DNA from: a virus
Direction: 5' to 3' (one strand)
IMG/VR virus record: IMGVR_UViG_3300037090_000130
Coordinates: 1-20,987 of that record
DNA: 20,987 bases
The position numbers and the translations under genes are program-made. Positions 12,876-20,613 of this stretch are shown here, piece by piece. Positions within the stretch are counted from its first letter, which is position 1, and the number at the start of each line of letters is the position of its first letter. The notes under the pieces are model-generated. The model was not told the origin of the DNA. It worked only from the letters and a program-made list of their open reading frames with translations, and did no database searches.

Positions 12876-13570
12876 TTCGAATCCTCCATGGCGATCGGCA
12901 CGGTGAGCCGAGCCCGGGAGAGGTCAAAGCCGACTTGCAGCCCATAGCCGGGAACCGGCCACAAGCAGCAGGGGGTCATGTGGCCCACCTTGTTGTCCGA
13001 GTCAATCCACATATCCACGCCGGCCTGGAAGAGCTTGAAGGAGAAAAAGGTGTCCTCCCCGAGACGTCCGGGAAGCATCGCGCCGGGGTGATACCAGGGC
13101 TTCTCGATCTTCTCGAATACCGCGCGTTGAATGAGCGGTCCCGCCCCGCCGATGACCATGCTTTCCTGCAGACCGGTAGTCTGGACTTCCTGCCAGCAGC
13201 GGAAGCAGTTGCAATTCCACCCGCCATCCGGTCCCCGTTTGGCGGAGACCGGACGGAAGGGCGGATAGCGGGTGGTGCAGAGGGGCGCAACGACATCTAC
13301 GCGCCGGTCGAGCAGACGGAGAAGCAGATCCGCATCCCAGGAATGGTCATCGTCAATCAACCATCCCCACTTGTATTTCGGGTCAGCCAGCAGTTTCTCA
13401 ATGCCGAGGTTCCGGTTGGCGCAAATGTCCGCGCCACACGTCCACGCGAGCGAGCTTCCCATCGGGACGCGCATTTGGTTCAGGGACAGCGCAAAGTCTA
13501 CATACCTCGCCAAGTCCCCGGAGGTGACGATAATCACCCCCGGAGGGTGTGGCGATTGAACCTCCTGCAT
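12872..13570 (-). CDS. GT-A fold glycosyltransferase (copy 1)
   Basis: A 232-aa protein. KWGWLIDDDHSWDADLLLRL (67-86) carries the DxD-like site (D73-D75). The blocks ADICANRNLGIEKLL (47-61), RRVDVVAPLCTTRYPPF (88-104), GGAGPLIQRAVFEKI and GEDTFFSFKLFQAGVDMW match the downstream copy in order, showing tandem duplication followed by divergence. No membrane anchor or signal is seen, so it should act in the cytoplasm. The start has TAGGAGGCCGCC before ATG 13570. It sits among virion genes rather than in the early block. Confidence 0.8.
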   Translation of the reverse strand: MQEVQSPHPPGVIIVTSGDLARYVDFALSLNQMRVPMGSSLAWTCGADICANRNLGIEKLLADPKYKWGWLIDDDHSWDADLLLRLLDRRVDVVAPLCTTRYPPFRPVSAKRGPDGGWNCNCFRCWQEVQTTGLQESMVIGGAGPLIQRAVFEKIEKPWYHPGAMLPGRLGEDTFFSFKLFQAGVDMWIDSDNKVGHMTPCCLWPVPGYGLQVGFDLSRARLTVPIAMEDSK

Positions 13571-13579
13571 GGCGGCCTC

Positions 13580-14269
13580 CTAGCGGGTCATGAAAAAGAC
13601 CATGTTGACGGCCGTGGTCCCGTTGCTCCCTTGTCCGACCAGTCGGAAGCGGAGCCACGGAGCCGGGGTCGGGGTCAACAGCACCTCATGCGGTGCCGTG
13701 TCGGTGAGCACTGCCGCCGTCCCGCCGACGGTCGGGACGCAGTATTTTTCCGACACGTCAAACGGGGCCTGCAACATCTGTAAGGCCACGGCTGGCGTGC
13801 CACTCCAGGCCACACACTGAATCCAGCAGCCGAAGAAGATCCCGTTATACGCGACGGGAATCCCATATTGCCGCCCGGTGGCGGGGTTCAAACACCACGA
13901 ATCGACACTCGCGGTCCCCGTGACCAGCTCCGTCGAGAAGATTTGCCACGACTGGGCATACGCCGGAGCCCCCGGCAAGAACTGGGGCGGCGACGTAATC
14001 AAGTACGCCGGGTTGATCGCATAGGCGATGGTCCCCGCGTCCACCCGCCCCATGACAAACTCGGTGCCTTTCTGCCACTGCCACCGTTTCCAATGAGACC
14101 AGCGGGGAAGCGACATATCCGGGAGGCAGGGGAGCGACTGGAAGTCCTGGACCGGCCCGAAAAACGGGTCGTTACTCCAGGACCTCCAGTCCGCATACGC
14201 CGGGTGACGCCCGCGTCGGGCGAGGTCTTCTACCTGTTGGAAGCCAAGATCCGATGTACCACCAGTCAC
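13580..14269 (-). CDS. hypothetical virion-type protein (229 aa)
   Basis: No recognised family. The N-terminal third is aromatic-rich (Trp in YADWRSWSNDPFF and WSHWKRWQWQKGTEF); the rest is beta-type with small residues and closes GQGSNGTTAVNMVFFMTR. This C-terminal pattern resembles that of the 154-aa neighbour (VEAVSIVFDQV), as if both carry a similar jelly-roll or beta-sandwich fold. It starts at GTG 14269 with AAAGGAG and proper spacing. A capsid or tail accessory protein is the best guess from its position. Confidence 0.6.
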   Translation of the reverse strand: MTGGTSDLGFQQVEDLARRGRHPAYADWRSWSNDPFFGPVQDFQSLPCLPDMSLPRWSHWKRWQWQKGTEFVMGRVDAGTIAYAINPAYLITSPPQFLPGAPAYAQSWQIFSTELVTGTASVDSWCLNPATGRQYGIPVAYNGIFFGCWIQCVAWSGTPAVALQMLQAPFDVSEKYCVPTVGGTAAVLTDTAPHEVLLTPTPAPWLRFRLVGQGSNGTTAVNMVFFMTR

Positions 14270-14285
14270 GGCTGGCTCCTTTCAG

Positions 14286-14750
14286 CTAGACCTGGTCGAA
14301 GACGATGCTCACAGCCTCGACGCCCGTGCCGGTCGTCTGCCGCAGGCTGATGTTGTTCGTGGTGGCCGCGCCCAGGCAGTAGATTTCCTCGCCCGGAGCC
14401 GCCAGCCAGCGCACTACTCCGCCGTTGTTGTTGACCGGCAGATACAGCAGAACCACGCCCGCCGTCGGCTGGTTGGTCCAGGCCGCCGTGCTCAGGGTCA
14501 TGGCGGCGCCCGTGATGTTCGCGTTGACTGCCGGAGACGAGATGCTCATGGGGTTCAGGGTCATCGCCACGGCCGTGGTGCCCGTGCTGGTCCGCTGGAT
14601 GGCGATCACACCGACCGCCGAGGCGGTGCCCAGCCCACCCGCCAGCACGTCGATGACGTTGAAGTTCCCGGCCGCCGCGCCGATGAGGGCGATGTTGTCG
14701 TTGCCGGCTGACGGGGTGATGTTGTTCGCGCCTGCTCCGTACCGTGCCAC
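14286..14750 (-). CDS. hypothetical virion-type beta protein (154 aa)
   Basis: A 154-aa protein rich in Ala, Gly, Thr, Val and Asn with few charges, typical of phage decoration or fibre proteins. Alternating strands such as VGVIAIQRTSTGTTAVAMTL and VVLLYLPVNNNGGVVRWL are visible; C-terminal strand VEAVSIVFDQV. It starts at GTG 14750 after a strong AGGAGGAAGAGACA. No family recognised; a structural role is inferred from composition and from neighbours. Confidence 0.6.
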   Translation of the reverse strand: MARYGAGANNITPSAGNDNIALIGAAAGNFNVIDVLAGGLGTASAVGVIAIQRTSTGTTAVAMTLNPMSISSPAVNANITGAAMTLSTAAWTNQPTAGVVLLYLPVNNNGGVVRWLAAPGEEIYCLGAATTNNISLRQTTGTGVEAVSIVFDQV

Positions 14751-14768
14751 TGTCTCTTCCTCCTGCTC

Positions 14769-15050
14769 CTACCCGATGAGGAGCGCGTTGTGCCGCTCGC
14801 GTTGTGCCACTTTCTCACATTGCTCGTACCAGGAGCCGAGCCCCAGGTCGTGTGAGTGGACGCACTCGGCACGTTCACAAATAGGACCGCCACACTTCAT
14901 GCACCAGTTCCCCTCCCGCTGCTTCCGGCTGATCTTCAGTTGCCGCTGACAATGCCGACAGCTCACCAGGTCAAACTCCTCCAGGCCCCCGCCGTTGTTC
15001 CGATTGTCGATTGACAAGTAGCTGTGTGCTCCGAAGATCACCGATCCCAC
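14769..15050 (-). CDS. small zinc-binding protein (93 aa)
   Basis: Six cysteines in zinc-finger spacing: C31-x2-C34, C50-x2-C53, C58 and C63 (CRHCQRQL, CMKCGGPICERAEC), with H65 and H67 as further ligands. Between the pairs lies a basic stretch KISRKQREGN. The N-terminus GSVIFGAHSYLSID is hydrophobic and the C-terminus helical (YEQCEKVAQRERHN). I chose the GTG at 15050 because AAAGGAGGTGACGCG lies at the right distance; a longer ATG frame from 15122 would read through that RBS. Related small Cys-rich proteins occur among phage structural genes, function unknown. Confidence 0.68.
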   Translation of the reverse strand: MGSVIFGAHSYLSIDNRNNGGGLEEFDLVSCRHCQRQLKISRKQREGNWCMKCGGPICERAECVHSHDLGLGSWYEQCEKVAQRERHNALLIG

Positions 15051-15078
15051 CGCGTCACCTCCTTTCTGATAAGAGGTT

Positions 15079-15144
15079 TTACCGTTGCCCCCGCTTGCCC
15101 TTTCGCCCGCCGTGCTTTCCACCCTTCCCGCGCAGATCGGTCAT
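15079..15144 (-). CDS. 21-aa Lys/Arg/Gly-rich micro-ORF
   Basis: MTDLRGKGGKHGGRKGKRGQ and a final Arg. The ATG overlaps the previous stop (ATGA) and has AGAGGGGGACGAAA in front, a good RBS. Ten of 21 residues are Lys, Arg or His. Such a peptide would bind nucleic acid or DNA-rich capsid lumen if made; expression is not shown. Confidence 0.5.
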   Translation of the reverse strand: MTDLRGKGGKHGGRKGKRGQR

Positions 15145-15200
15145 TTTCGTCCCCCTCTGCGGATCTTCTTCTTGCGCTTGCTGATCCCCTTGGCTGGCAT
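15141..15200 (-). CDS. 19-aa Lys/Arg-rich micro-ORF
   Basis: MPAKGISKRKKKIRRGGRK. AAGGGGGACGATA precedes the ATG, which shares one base with the preceding TAA. Ten of 19 residues are basic. Its RBS, AGGGGGACGA, is almost the same string as the one of the next micro-ORF, suggesting that the pair arose by duplication. Confidence 0.5.
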   Translation of the reverse strand: MPAKGISKRKKKIRRGGRK

Positions 15201-15364
15201 TATCGTCCCCCTTTCCGCGTTCTTTTGACCCTACGGTAGCCCCCGCGCTTAGTCAAGCGTCCAGCGCGTTTCATGGACAGGGCCTCCGCCACGGCTTGCC
15301 GCTGCGGGACGCCCTCGTGGCGGAGAATCGAAATCTTCTTGGAAACCCTATCCCTTTTTGCCAC
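15200..15364 (-). CDS. 54-aa basic phage protein
   Basis: A GTG start at 15364 inside the end of the 74-aa gene, with GGAAGAAGC in front. The protein VAKRDRVSKKISILRHEGVP (1-20), QRQAVAEALSMKRAGRLTKR (21-40) and a basic tail resembles small phage proteins with a Q-x-QAVAxALS-xxRAG motif near packaging and head genes. Function is unknown. I prefer GTG over the in-frame ATG at 15439, which would lie wholly within the preceding gene. Confidence 0.62.
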   Translation of the reverse strand: MAKRDRVSKKISILRHEGVPQRQAVAEALSMKRAGRLTKRGGYRRVKRTRKGGR

Positions 15365-15572
15365 GCTTCTTCCGCCCCGACATATCGGTGGCCGCCTGGC
15401 CCCGGTCCAGGGGCAACGGCGGCGTGAACGAGTGGACAAACTTCATGGGCTGCGCAGAGACATCCCACGTCTTCCACGGGTTCTCCGTCCGCTGCCGGGG
15501 CCGGGAGATTCCCTCCTTGACCATCTTTTCTGCTGAACGAAGCCCGGGACCGTAGGTCTTGCCCATGCTCAT
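15348..15572 (-). CDS. 74-aa basic protein
   Basis: MSMGKTYGPGLRSAEKMVKE opens the chain; Pro-rich middle (SFTPPLPLDRG); end SGRKKRGKKG. No family recognised. It overlaps the previous stop by ATGA and the following 54-aa gene by 17 nt. Its polybasic tail matches the character of the three ORFs after it. Confidence 0.58.
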   Translation of the reverse strand: MSMGKTYGPGLRSAEKMVKEGISRPRQRTENPWKTWDVSAQPMKFVHSFTPPLPLDRGQAATDMSGRKKRGKKG

Positions 15573-15844
15573 TTCTCCTTGCTGCGCATCACGATTTGAG
15601 GGACGAATGTCACCGCCGCGAAACTGGTCGCGATCACCTCGCGGAGCCAGGTCGGATCATAGATTGCATACCCATAGAGGGCGATGGTGCCGAGCATCGC
15701 CAGCCAGAGGAGGCAGCGATCGGCCAGAACCTTCAGCATGACTTCGAGCACGTAGATCACGAAGGGCTTGTGTTTCTCCGCGTGAATCCGCTCCGCGTCC
15801 AAGAGTTCCGGGGGAATGGATGACATCGTACCGGGTCCAGCCAT
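15569..15844 (-). CDS. small membrane protein (91 aa), possibly two helices
   Basis: An N-terminal soluble region (SIPPELLDAERIHAEKHK) then two hydrophobic stretches: about 41-61 (ADRCLLWLAMLGTIALYGYA) and 68-85 (REVIATSFAAVTFVPQIV), ending MRSKEK. The size would suit a holin, but a better holin candidate sits beside the endolysin. It has AAGGAGAGCGCC before ATG 15844. Family not recognised. Confidence 0.62.
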   Translation of the reverse strand: MAGPGTMSSIPPELLDAERIHAEKHKPFVIYVLEVMLKVLADRCLLWLAMLGTIALYGYAIYDPTWLREVIATSFAAVTFVPQIVMRSKEK

Positions 15845-15855
15845 GGCGCTCTCCT

Positions 15856-16041
15856 TTAATCGGCCAGTTCGGCCCCTTGGCCCTCGGGTTCCCGCCGCTG
15901 CTTCACGGCAATCCAGCCCTTTGCTTCTTTCAAGACTTGCAAGTAGTCCAGGTCCGCCGAGGAGATAGACTTCTTCTTGAGCATCTCCATGAAGCCCGTC
16001 TCGATGAGGGATTCCAGGTCATCGTTACTGGGGTCCGGCAT
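15856..16041 (-). CDS. 61-aa protein resembling podovirus small terminase subunits
   Basis: MPDPSNDDLESLIETGFMEM (1-20), LKKKSISSADLDYLQVLKEA (21-40), KGWIAVKQRREPEGQGAELA. The pattern of an acidic start, LIETGFMEML, a basic turn, SSADL and a helix resembles the N-terminal part of short TerS proteins of T7-like phages (LLEKL-x-ATAADL). It is at the end of the internal-protein genes, compatible with T7-like order. The large terminase, expected next, is not found, so this is tentative. It overlaps the 570-aa gene by 17 nt; the longer frame to 16260 is a shadow. Confidence 0.45.
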   Translation of the reverse strand: MPDPSNDDLESLIETGFMEMLKKKSISSADLDYLQVLKEAKGWIAVKQRREPEGQGAELAD

Positions 16042-17737
16042 TGTCGCCTCGCAGGACATCGCTCGCCAGCTTGCCGAGCGGTGCTCCCATTTGTCCACCG
16101 ATTGCCGAAGCCCCCTTGGCGACGGTCGGCTGAAAACTCTTCTGGATGTAGCCCGGAGACATACGAAGCCCCCCCACGGCCTCAAGCCCCTGTGATCCGC
16201 CGGCCAAGAGCGCCCCCATGGCCCCGGCCTCCGCTGTCGGGATGCCAAGCGCCCGACCAATCAGGGCCGCCGCTGAGGCTCCGAGCGCGTAGCGTCCAGA
16301 GCCGAACTTCTGGCCGGGAATGCTGCGGCCGGTCGTGTCGGTGATTGGGATGATCTCCTCAAGGTCCTGCCGGATTGAATCGAGCAATCCCGGCTTGGCC
16401 TTCTCGACCGACTGCTCCCATTCCGGGTGCGTTGTCATCCACTGAATCACCTTTCCCGGGCTGGTCACGACAGACATACCCGTCCGGGATTGCCTCACGC
16501 CCGAACTTTTAATCACCTTCTCCAGATCTTGCCGGAGAAAGTTCAATCGGGCTTCCTGGATCGCGTCCGCGAATGCCTTGAAGGCCGGGTCCTTGGTCTT
16601 GGTGGCCGCCGCGGTCAGGTCCTCGTGGAGCCCCCCGAGAAGGTGCTTCCACACGCCCTCGGTCGTCGCGTCAGTCGCTTGGCTGATGCGCGTGTTGACT
16701 GACTTGATGATCCGGTCAATCTGCTCCGGGGACACCCCGCCCGCCTTCAGGCCCTTCACCTCGTTCGCGGCCTGCGTCAGCTCCTTCAACATCGGCTTGT
16801 CTTGCAAGGACTTGATCGGGTTGCCCTTGATGTGGCCCATGATCTCGTCTATCCGAGCGCCGAACTTATCCAGGCTCGCGTTGACCTCCGGGGGGCGGAC
16901 ATTCAGAAGCGTGGGAGCCGGGGGTGGCGGGGCTGCCTTCGGAAGGTTGGAGACTACCTGAGCAGCCTTGTCTGCGGCGATCGTCTCGCCCTGGCGCCCG
17001 ATGGTCTTGGCGATCCCCTTGTTGACAGCCGGGAGAACCTCGTCAAGGCTATATCCCTTCTGCACAAACTCCCCCAGGACCTTCTCACCGGCCCGGATGT
17101 GGTTGAATCCCCGTCCCGTGAGCCGGGAAATAGCATCTTCCACCGCTACCGGGTCCACAGGGTTCTTTGTCTTGGCGGCTGCGGCCGTAGCTCCCGCCTT
17201 GGGCGTCGGTGACTCCGGAACCGTCTTGGCGAGATTTCGGGCCTTCGTATAGGCTGCGTCCACGGAGTCATTCGACACGCCGAACCGCTCCGGTACCTTC
17301 TCCATCATCTCCGCGCCTGCGCCCATACGCTCGGCCGGAAGCGAGAGATATTTCCCCGGGGCCTTCTTGAGCCACTGGCCCACCCTGCCGAGAGCCGATC
17401 CTATCCCGGTAGTCGCCCCGGTCAAGGCCGCCTCGCCCGCGTCGGGCTTGCCCTGGAACAGTTGGCGGGTTGCCGTCCCCATCATGGCGCCAGGGATGCC
17501 ACCGCCGAGAGGCATGGCCGCCTCGCCTGCCGCGAAACCTACCGCCTCTGGGCCGCCGTAGTCCGTGAAGGCTTTCCCCATGCGAGAGAAAAACTCACGG
17601 CCTCCAGGGAAGAAGGAGCCGGTTTCCTTCGCGGGGGTAGACGGAGAAGCGGATTCCGACACCACCTCCGCGCCTGGTGGTAGGTCGGAATACACAACCT
17701 CAGCTCCCGCGGGGAGGTCGGAATACTTACTACTCAT
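16025..17737 (-). CDS. large internal/ejection-type virion protein (570 aa)
   Basis: The N-terminus carries an 11-residue tandem repeat YSDLPAGAEVV / YSDLPPGAEVV (5-26); short motifs of this kind are common at the start of phage DNA-transfer proteins. Next comes a Gly/Ala-rich hydrophobic part (about 55-125, EAVGFAAGEAAMPLGGGIPG), long helical regions (150-430), and near the C-terminus a hydrophobic stretch (ALGASAAALIGRALGIPTAE and GAMGALLAGGSQGL) that could insert in a membrane. No transglycosylase motif is seen. The start at 17737 overlaps the stop of the preceding gene. It matches the T7 gp16 position but is much shorter; role inferred. Confidence 0.6.
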   Translation of the reverse strand: MSSKYSDLPAGAEVVYSDLPPGAEVVSESASPSTPAKETGSFFPGGREFFSRMGKAFTDYGGPEAVGFAAGEAAMPLGGGIPGAMMGTATRQLFQGKPDAGEAALTGATTGIGSALGRVGQWLKKAPGKYLSLPAERMGAGAEMMEKVPERFGVSNDSVDAAYTKARNLAKTVPESPTPKAGATAAAAKTKNPVDPVAVEDAISRLTGRGFNHIRAGEKVLGEFVQKGYSLDEVLPAVNKGIAKTIGRQGETIAADKAAQVVSNLPKAAPPPPAPTLLNVRPPEVNASLDKFGARIDEIMGHIKGNPIKSLQDKPMLKELTQAANEVKGLKAGGVSPEQIDRIIKSVNTRISQATDATTEGVWKHLLGGLHEDLTAAATKTKDPAFKAFADAIQEARLNFLRQDLEKVIKSSGVRQSRTGMSVVTSPGKVIQWMTTHPEWEQSVEKAKPGLLDSIRQDLEEIIPITDTTGRSIPGQKFGSGRYALGASAAALIGRALGIPTAEAGAMGALLAGGSQGLEAVGGLRMSPGYIQKSFQPTVAKGASAIGGQMGAPLGKLASDVLRGDNAGPQ

Positions 17738-19316
17738 CCACCCATGCCCCGTTCTTCTTCACCTGAAACTTTTTCCCCACTTTAATGCGGGTCCCCTCGG
17801 GAGCGGGGGAACTTTCAGTAGACTTCCCGCCGCCCGTCTGTCCTCCGGCCGTCGTCTTCAACATTTCCCGTGCTTCTGCGATGTCGTCCTTGAGTCCCTT
17901 AATTCGAGAATCCATATCCTTCGAGAGAACGTTGTTGACTACCCCTTCAAACTGCCCCTGAGAAAGTGCCGTTGCTAGCACCTCTCTCGCCTCTCGGCGG
18001 GCCGTATCACTGCTCACGCCGGTTAAGCTGGTCGTGACTCTGGCCACTTCGTTTGCGGCCACAAGGGCGGCACTCTCGAACTCTGCGGCGGGGGAACTTC
18101 CACTCATGCGCTCCCCTGCAATGAGCGCCTTGTTGATGGCCGTGAAGTCAGAGCGCGGGACCGCCTTTGACTTCTGTACCGCAAGCTGGAGGTTCGCGCG
18201 CGCGGTCTTTTCAAACGGGGACACCTGCGCGTATTGCTGCTCCAGCTTGTTCAGCCGAACCGTGATCGCATGAAAGGCGGCCTTCTTCGTCGCAACGTCT
18301 TCGGGGGTGTTGCCGGGTTGCACCGAGAGTTGTGCGAGTCGCTTCAGGTATCTCTTTCTGAGGGGGTCCTTTCCCGACATCCCGAAGCTCGGATCTTTCC
18401 CGCCCGGCATCAAAGACTTTCGCGCAAGCGCATCAAGTTCCTCGTCGGTCATGGTATCCCCTGAACCACCTCCCCCTTCGCCCTTCTTCAGCATGCCCGC
18501 GTGATACTTTTCCCGCTCCTCAAGGTCTTCCTTGTGTTGCTTCTCCTTGTCTTTCGCCTGCTGCTCTCGAAAAGTCTGCATATCCTTGTGATTCTCATAC
18601 TGCATCCAGAGCGTGTCTCGGTGCGTTTGCAGCGCGTCGATGTGCTTCTGCCGGTCCTCCATGAATTTCAGGATAGAGTCTAATCCTTCCGCTTTGGAGG
18701 CGTCAGCGGCAATCTTGTCTTCAAACTCCGCCCCCGCCAAGGCGTAGGCTTGCCTCTTCATCTCAAAGCTGATCTTGGAGCTTTCCAGGATGGCCTTGTA
18801 GTGCTCCTGTTGCGACGTCGCGGTCTGGAGTACGTGATCCGTCGCCGCCTTCCACTGGTCCATCTCCCGCTGCACGCGGGCGTCATCCCCTTGCATCCAC
18901 CCCTTCATGGCCCCGTTCATGGCCGAGGAGGCGACGATCCCGCTCTTGCCGATCAACCCGCCGATCGGTCCCGCCAAGATGGAGAGCGCCTGGAGAAACT
19001 CCTTGATTGTGTCGGCCGGCTTGCCAGGCCCTTCAAGGAATGGGTGACGCTTCATGTCGGGAGGCTTGGGAAGATCCGGAGTCTCCGGGACCTGTGCGGC
19101 CGTCGCCTCTAGTTTCCCCATCGCTCCCTTGAGGGCGGGGACCGCCTCCGCCTTGGCTGCGCCCCGTGCCTCGATGTCCTCGGCCTGCTTGCGACCGACT
19201 GCCCGCCTCTCCTCCAGTACGGAGTCTTCCGCCTTCCGGGTATCCGGCGGCTCGCGCTGATCCTGCGTCTGCTGCGCGATGTCCGAGAGGTCTTGCGTAT
19301 CCGTCAAGACAGCCAT
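17730..19316 (-). CDS. coiled-coil internal virion-type protein (528 aa)
   Basis: The chain has a charged N-terminus (DTQDLSDIAQQTQDQREPP), an Ala/Gly-rich hydrophobic stretch at about 107-140 (FLQALSILAGPIGGLIGKSG, AMNGAMKGWMQGDDARV), then a long coiled coil (about 145-290, ending KEDLEEREKYHAGMLKKGEG), a Gly-rich break, and a helical C-terminal half. The block 'ALKGW-x-GD-x3-x-R-E-x-D-x-WK' recalls podovirus internal proteins. It starts at ATG 19316, next to the stop of the 428-aa gene, with GTGGGGAC in front. It probably acts with its two large neighbours in DNA ejection; that is inference. Confidence 0.6.
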   Translation of the reverse strand: MAVLTDTQDLSDIAQQTQDQREPPDTRKAEDSVLEERRAVGRKQAEDIEARGAAKAEAVPALKGAMGKLEATAAQVPETPDLPKPPDMKRHPFLEGPGKPADTIKEFLQALSILAGPIGGLIGKSGIVASSAMNGAMKGWMQGDDARVQREMDQWKAATDHVLQTATSQQEHYKAILESSKISFEMKRQAYALAGAEFEDKIAADASKAEGLDSILKFMEDRQKHIDALQTHRDTLWMQYENHKDMQTFREQQAKDKEKQHKEDLEEREKYHAGMLKKGEGGGGSGDTMTDEELDALARKSLMPGGKDPSFGMSGKDPLRKRYLKRLAQLSVQPGNTPEDVATKKAAFHAITVRLNKLEQQYAQVSPFEKTARANLQLAVQKSKAVPRSDFTAINKALIAGERMSGSSPAAEFESAALVAANEVARVTTSLTGVSSDTARREAREVLATALSQGQFEGVVNNVLSKDMDSRIKGLKDDIAEAREMLKTTAGGQTGGGKSTESSPAPEGTRIKVGKKFQVKKNGAWVDE

Positions 19317-20603
19317 TTACGTCCCCACTGCCGCCAACTGCGCCAAGGTCTGATTGGCCGAGGAGAGCGAATCCGTCAGGGTCGTTGGCTGGGCTTGTGT
19401 TGCCCCGGCCGGCGCGGCCCCCGATGCCGCACTGATGGCGGAAATGCCTTCCTGCGCCGTCTGGTCCACCATGGCTTGCTTCTGCGCCAGGGCCTGCTGG
19501 TCTACCCACGCATCCCATTGCGCGATCATGGTGGAGTTCAGGAGGCCCATGTTGGCGAGCTTCTGGTGAATCGCGGACTTCTGGTTCGTCGTCCATGTGT
19601 CCAGGCTCGCCTGTTGCGAGGCGGTCAGGTTGCCAGCCGTGGCCGTGGCAAGCTGCGACTTTCCGTAGTCTGCTGCGGGTTGCGCCGCATCCATGCGAAG
19701 TTTGTTCGCCGCCTCAGCGTCCTTCAGGGCTTGCATGCTGATGTTGCTCGACTTGGCCGCTTGCATACCGCCCATGACATTGGAGGCAATCGAGCCGAGT
19801 GCCCCGCCGGCTTGCATGTAGGGGAGGGCCGTCTTGAGGGCTCCGGTGAATCCGCCTCCCGTATCGGGAGCGGTCGTCGCGGGGATAATTTCTCCTGGTC
19901 CATAGGCGGTACTCCCTGCGCCAATTTCCCCGCCCCCCCAGGAGGTTGACGGGGTTGTGGGGCCAACGCCCCCCAAGGCTCCAGACGGTCCAGCCGATCC
20001 AGAGGGCAAAGCCCCGGGAAGCGGTTCCGCGGCAACCGGAACGGCGGCGGCTCCGGGGGCGATGCCGGTTGCTCCAGGGGCAACGCCGGCCCCCGCATCC
20101 AAGCCGGTCCCACTGGCCCCCGCAAGTCCGGAAAGGTCTGAGGCGCCCGCCCCGAGGGCTGGAGCAACGGCAGCGGCAACGTCTCCAAGGCCACTCGCTC
20201 CGGGAGCGACCCCAGCGCCAACGTCAAGACCTGTGCCGGATGCTCCGGCGAGGCCTGAGAGTCCCGTGCCTGCTGTATCCGCAAGCGCCCCCGTTCCAAA
20301 AGCACTTCCTCCCATACCTGCTTCAGCTCCAAGGCCCGTGCCAGCGATTTCTCCAACGCCAGCACCTACGCCTTCGGCTACGCCAGCACCTACGCCTTCG
20401 CCTACGCCAGCACCTACGCCTTCGGCTACGCCAGCACCTACGCCTTCGGCTACGCCTGCGCCTACGCCTTCGGCTACGCCTGCGCCTACGCCAGCACCTA
20501 CGCCTTCGGCTACGCCAGCACCTACGCCAGCCTCTCCCGCTCCAGATGCAAACAAGGCTGCGAGTGCAGCCCCAATCGCTTCCAAGCCGTCGTCGCTCTC
20601 CAT
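19317..20603 (-). CDS. Gly/Ala/Val-rich internal virion-type protein with 8-residue repeats
   Basis: A 428-aa protein. Residues 26-85 are a near-exact array of GVGAGVAE; further Gly/Ala-rich units such as LSGLAGASGTGLD-x-GAGVAPGA appear twice (about 115 and 165). From about 255 the chain is ordinary: a Gly-rich hydrophobic part (LPYMQAGGALGSIASNVMGG) then an Ala/Gln-rich helical region (SNISMQALKDAEAANKLRMD, MGLLNSTMIAQWDAWVDQQA). That C-terminal part resembles T7 gp14-type proteins in composition and place. It starts at ATG 20603 with GGGGAGGCCG. The repeats suggest a flexible or fibrous segment that varies between strains. Confidence 0.62.
   Translation of the reverse strand: MESDDGLEAIGAALAALFASGAGEAGVGAGVAEGVGAGVGAGVAEGVGAGVAEGVGAGVAEGVGAGVGEGVGAGVAEGVGAGVGEIAGTGLGAEAGMGGSAFGTGALADTAGTGLSGLAGASGTGLDVGAGVAPGASGLGDVAAAVAPALGAGASDLSGLAGASGTGLDAGAGVAPGATGIAPGAAAVPVAAEPLPGALPSGSAGPSGALGGVGPTTPSTSWGGGEIGAGSTAYGPGEIIPATTAPDTGGGFTGALKTALPYMQAGGALGSIASNVMGGMQAAKSSNISMQALKDAEAANKLRMDAAQPAADYGKSQLATATAGNLTASQQASLDTWTTNQKSAIHQKLANMGLLNSTMIAQWDAWVDQQALAQKQAMVDQTAQEGISAISAASGAAPAGATQAQPTTLTDSLSSANQTLAQLAAVGT
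20356..20530. repeat. 24-bp minisatellite in the 428-aa gene
   Basis: A unit of 24 bp (ccagcacctacgccttcggc plus tacg) repeats about seven times with some 12-bp truncated units. It is in frame, coding for GVGAGVAE/GVGAGVGE on the minus strand. The near-identity suggests active slippage. Confidence 0.9.
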
Positions 20604-20613
20604 CGGCCTCCCC

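Noticed and set aside
12935-13783. 282-aa ORF on the plus strand
   Set aside because: Antisense shadow of the glycosyltransferase and the adjacent virion gene; no recognisable domain and no genes nearby on this strand.
15856-16260. Longer start for the 61-aa TerS-like gene
   Set aside because: The extension lies inside the 570-aa gene and has shadow composition; the ATG at 16041 gives a clean small protein.
20341-20530. CRISPR-like direct repeats
   Set aside because: The repeats are in frame and contiguous, without unique spacers, and code for protein.
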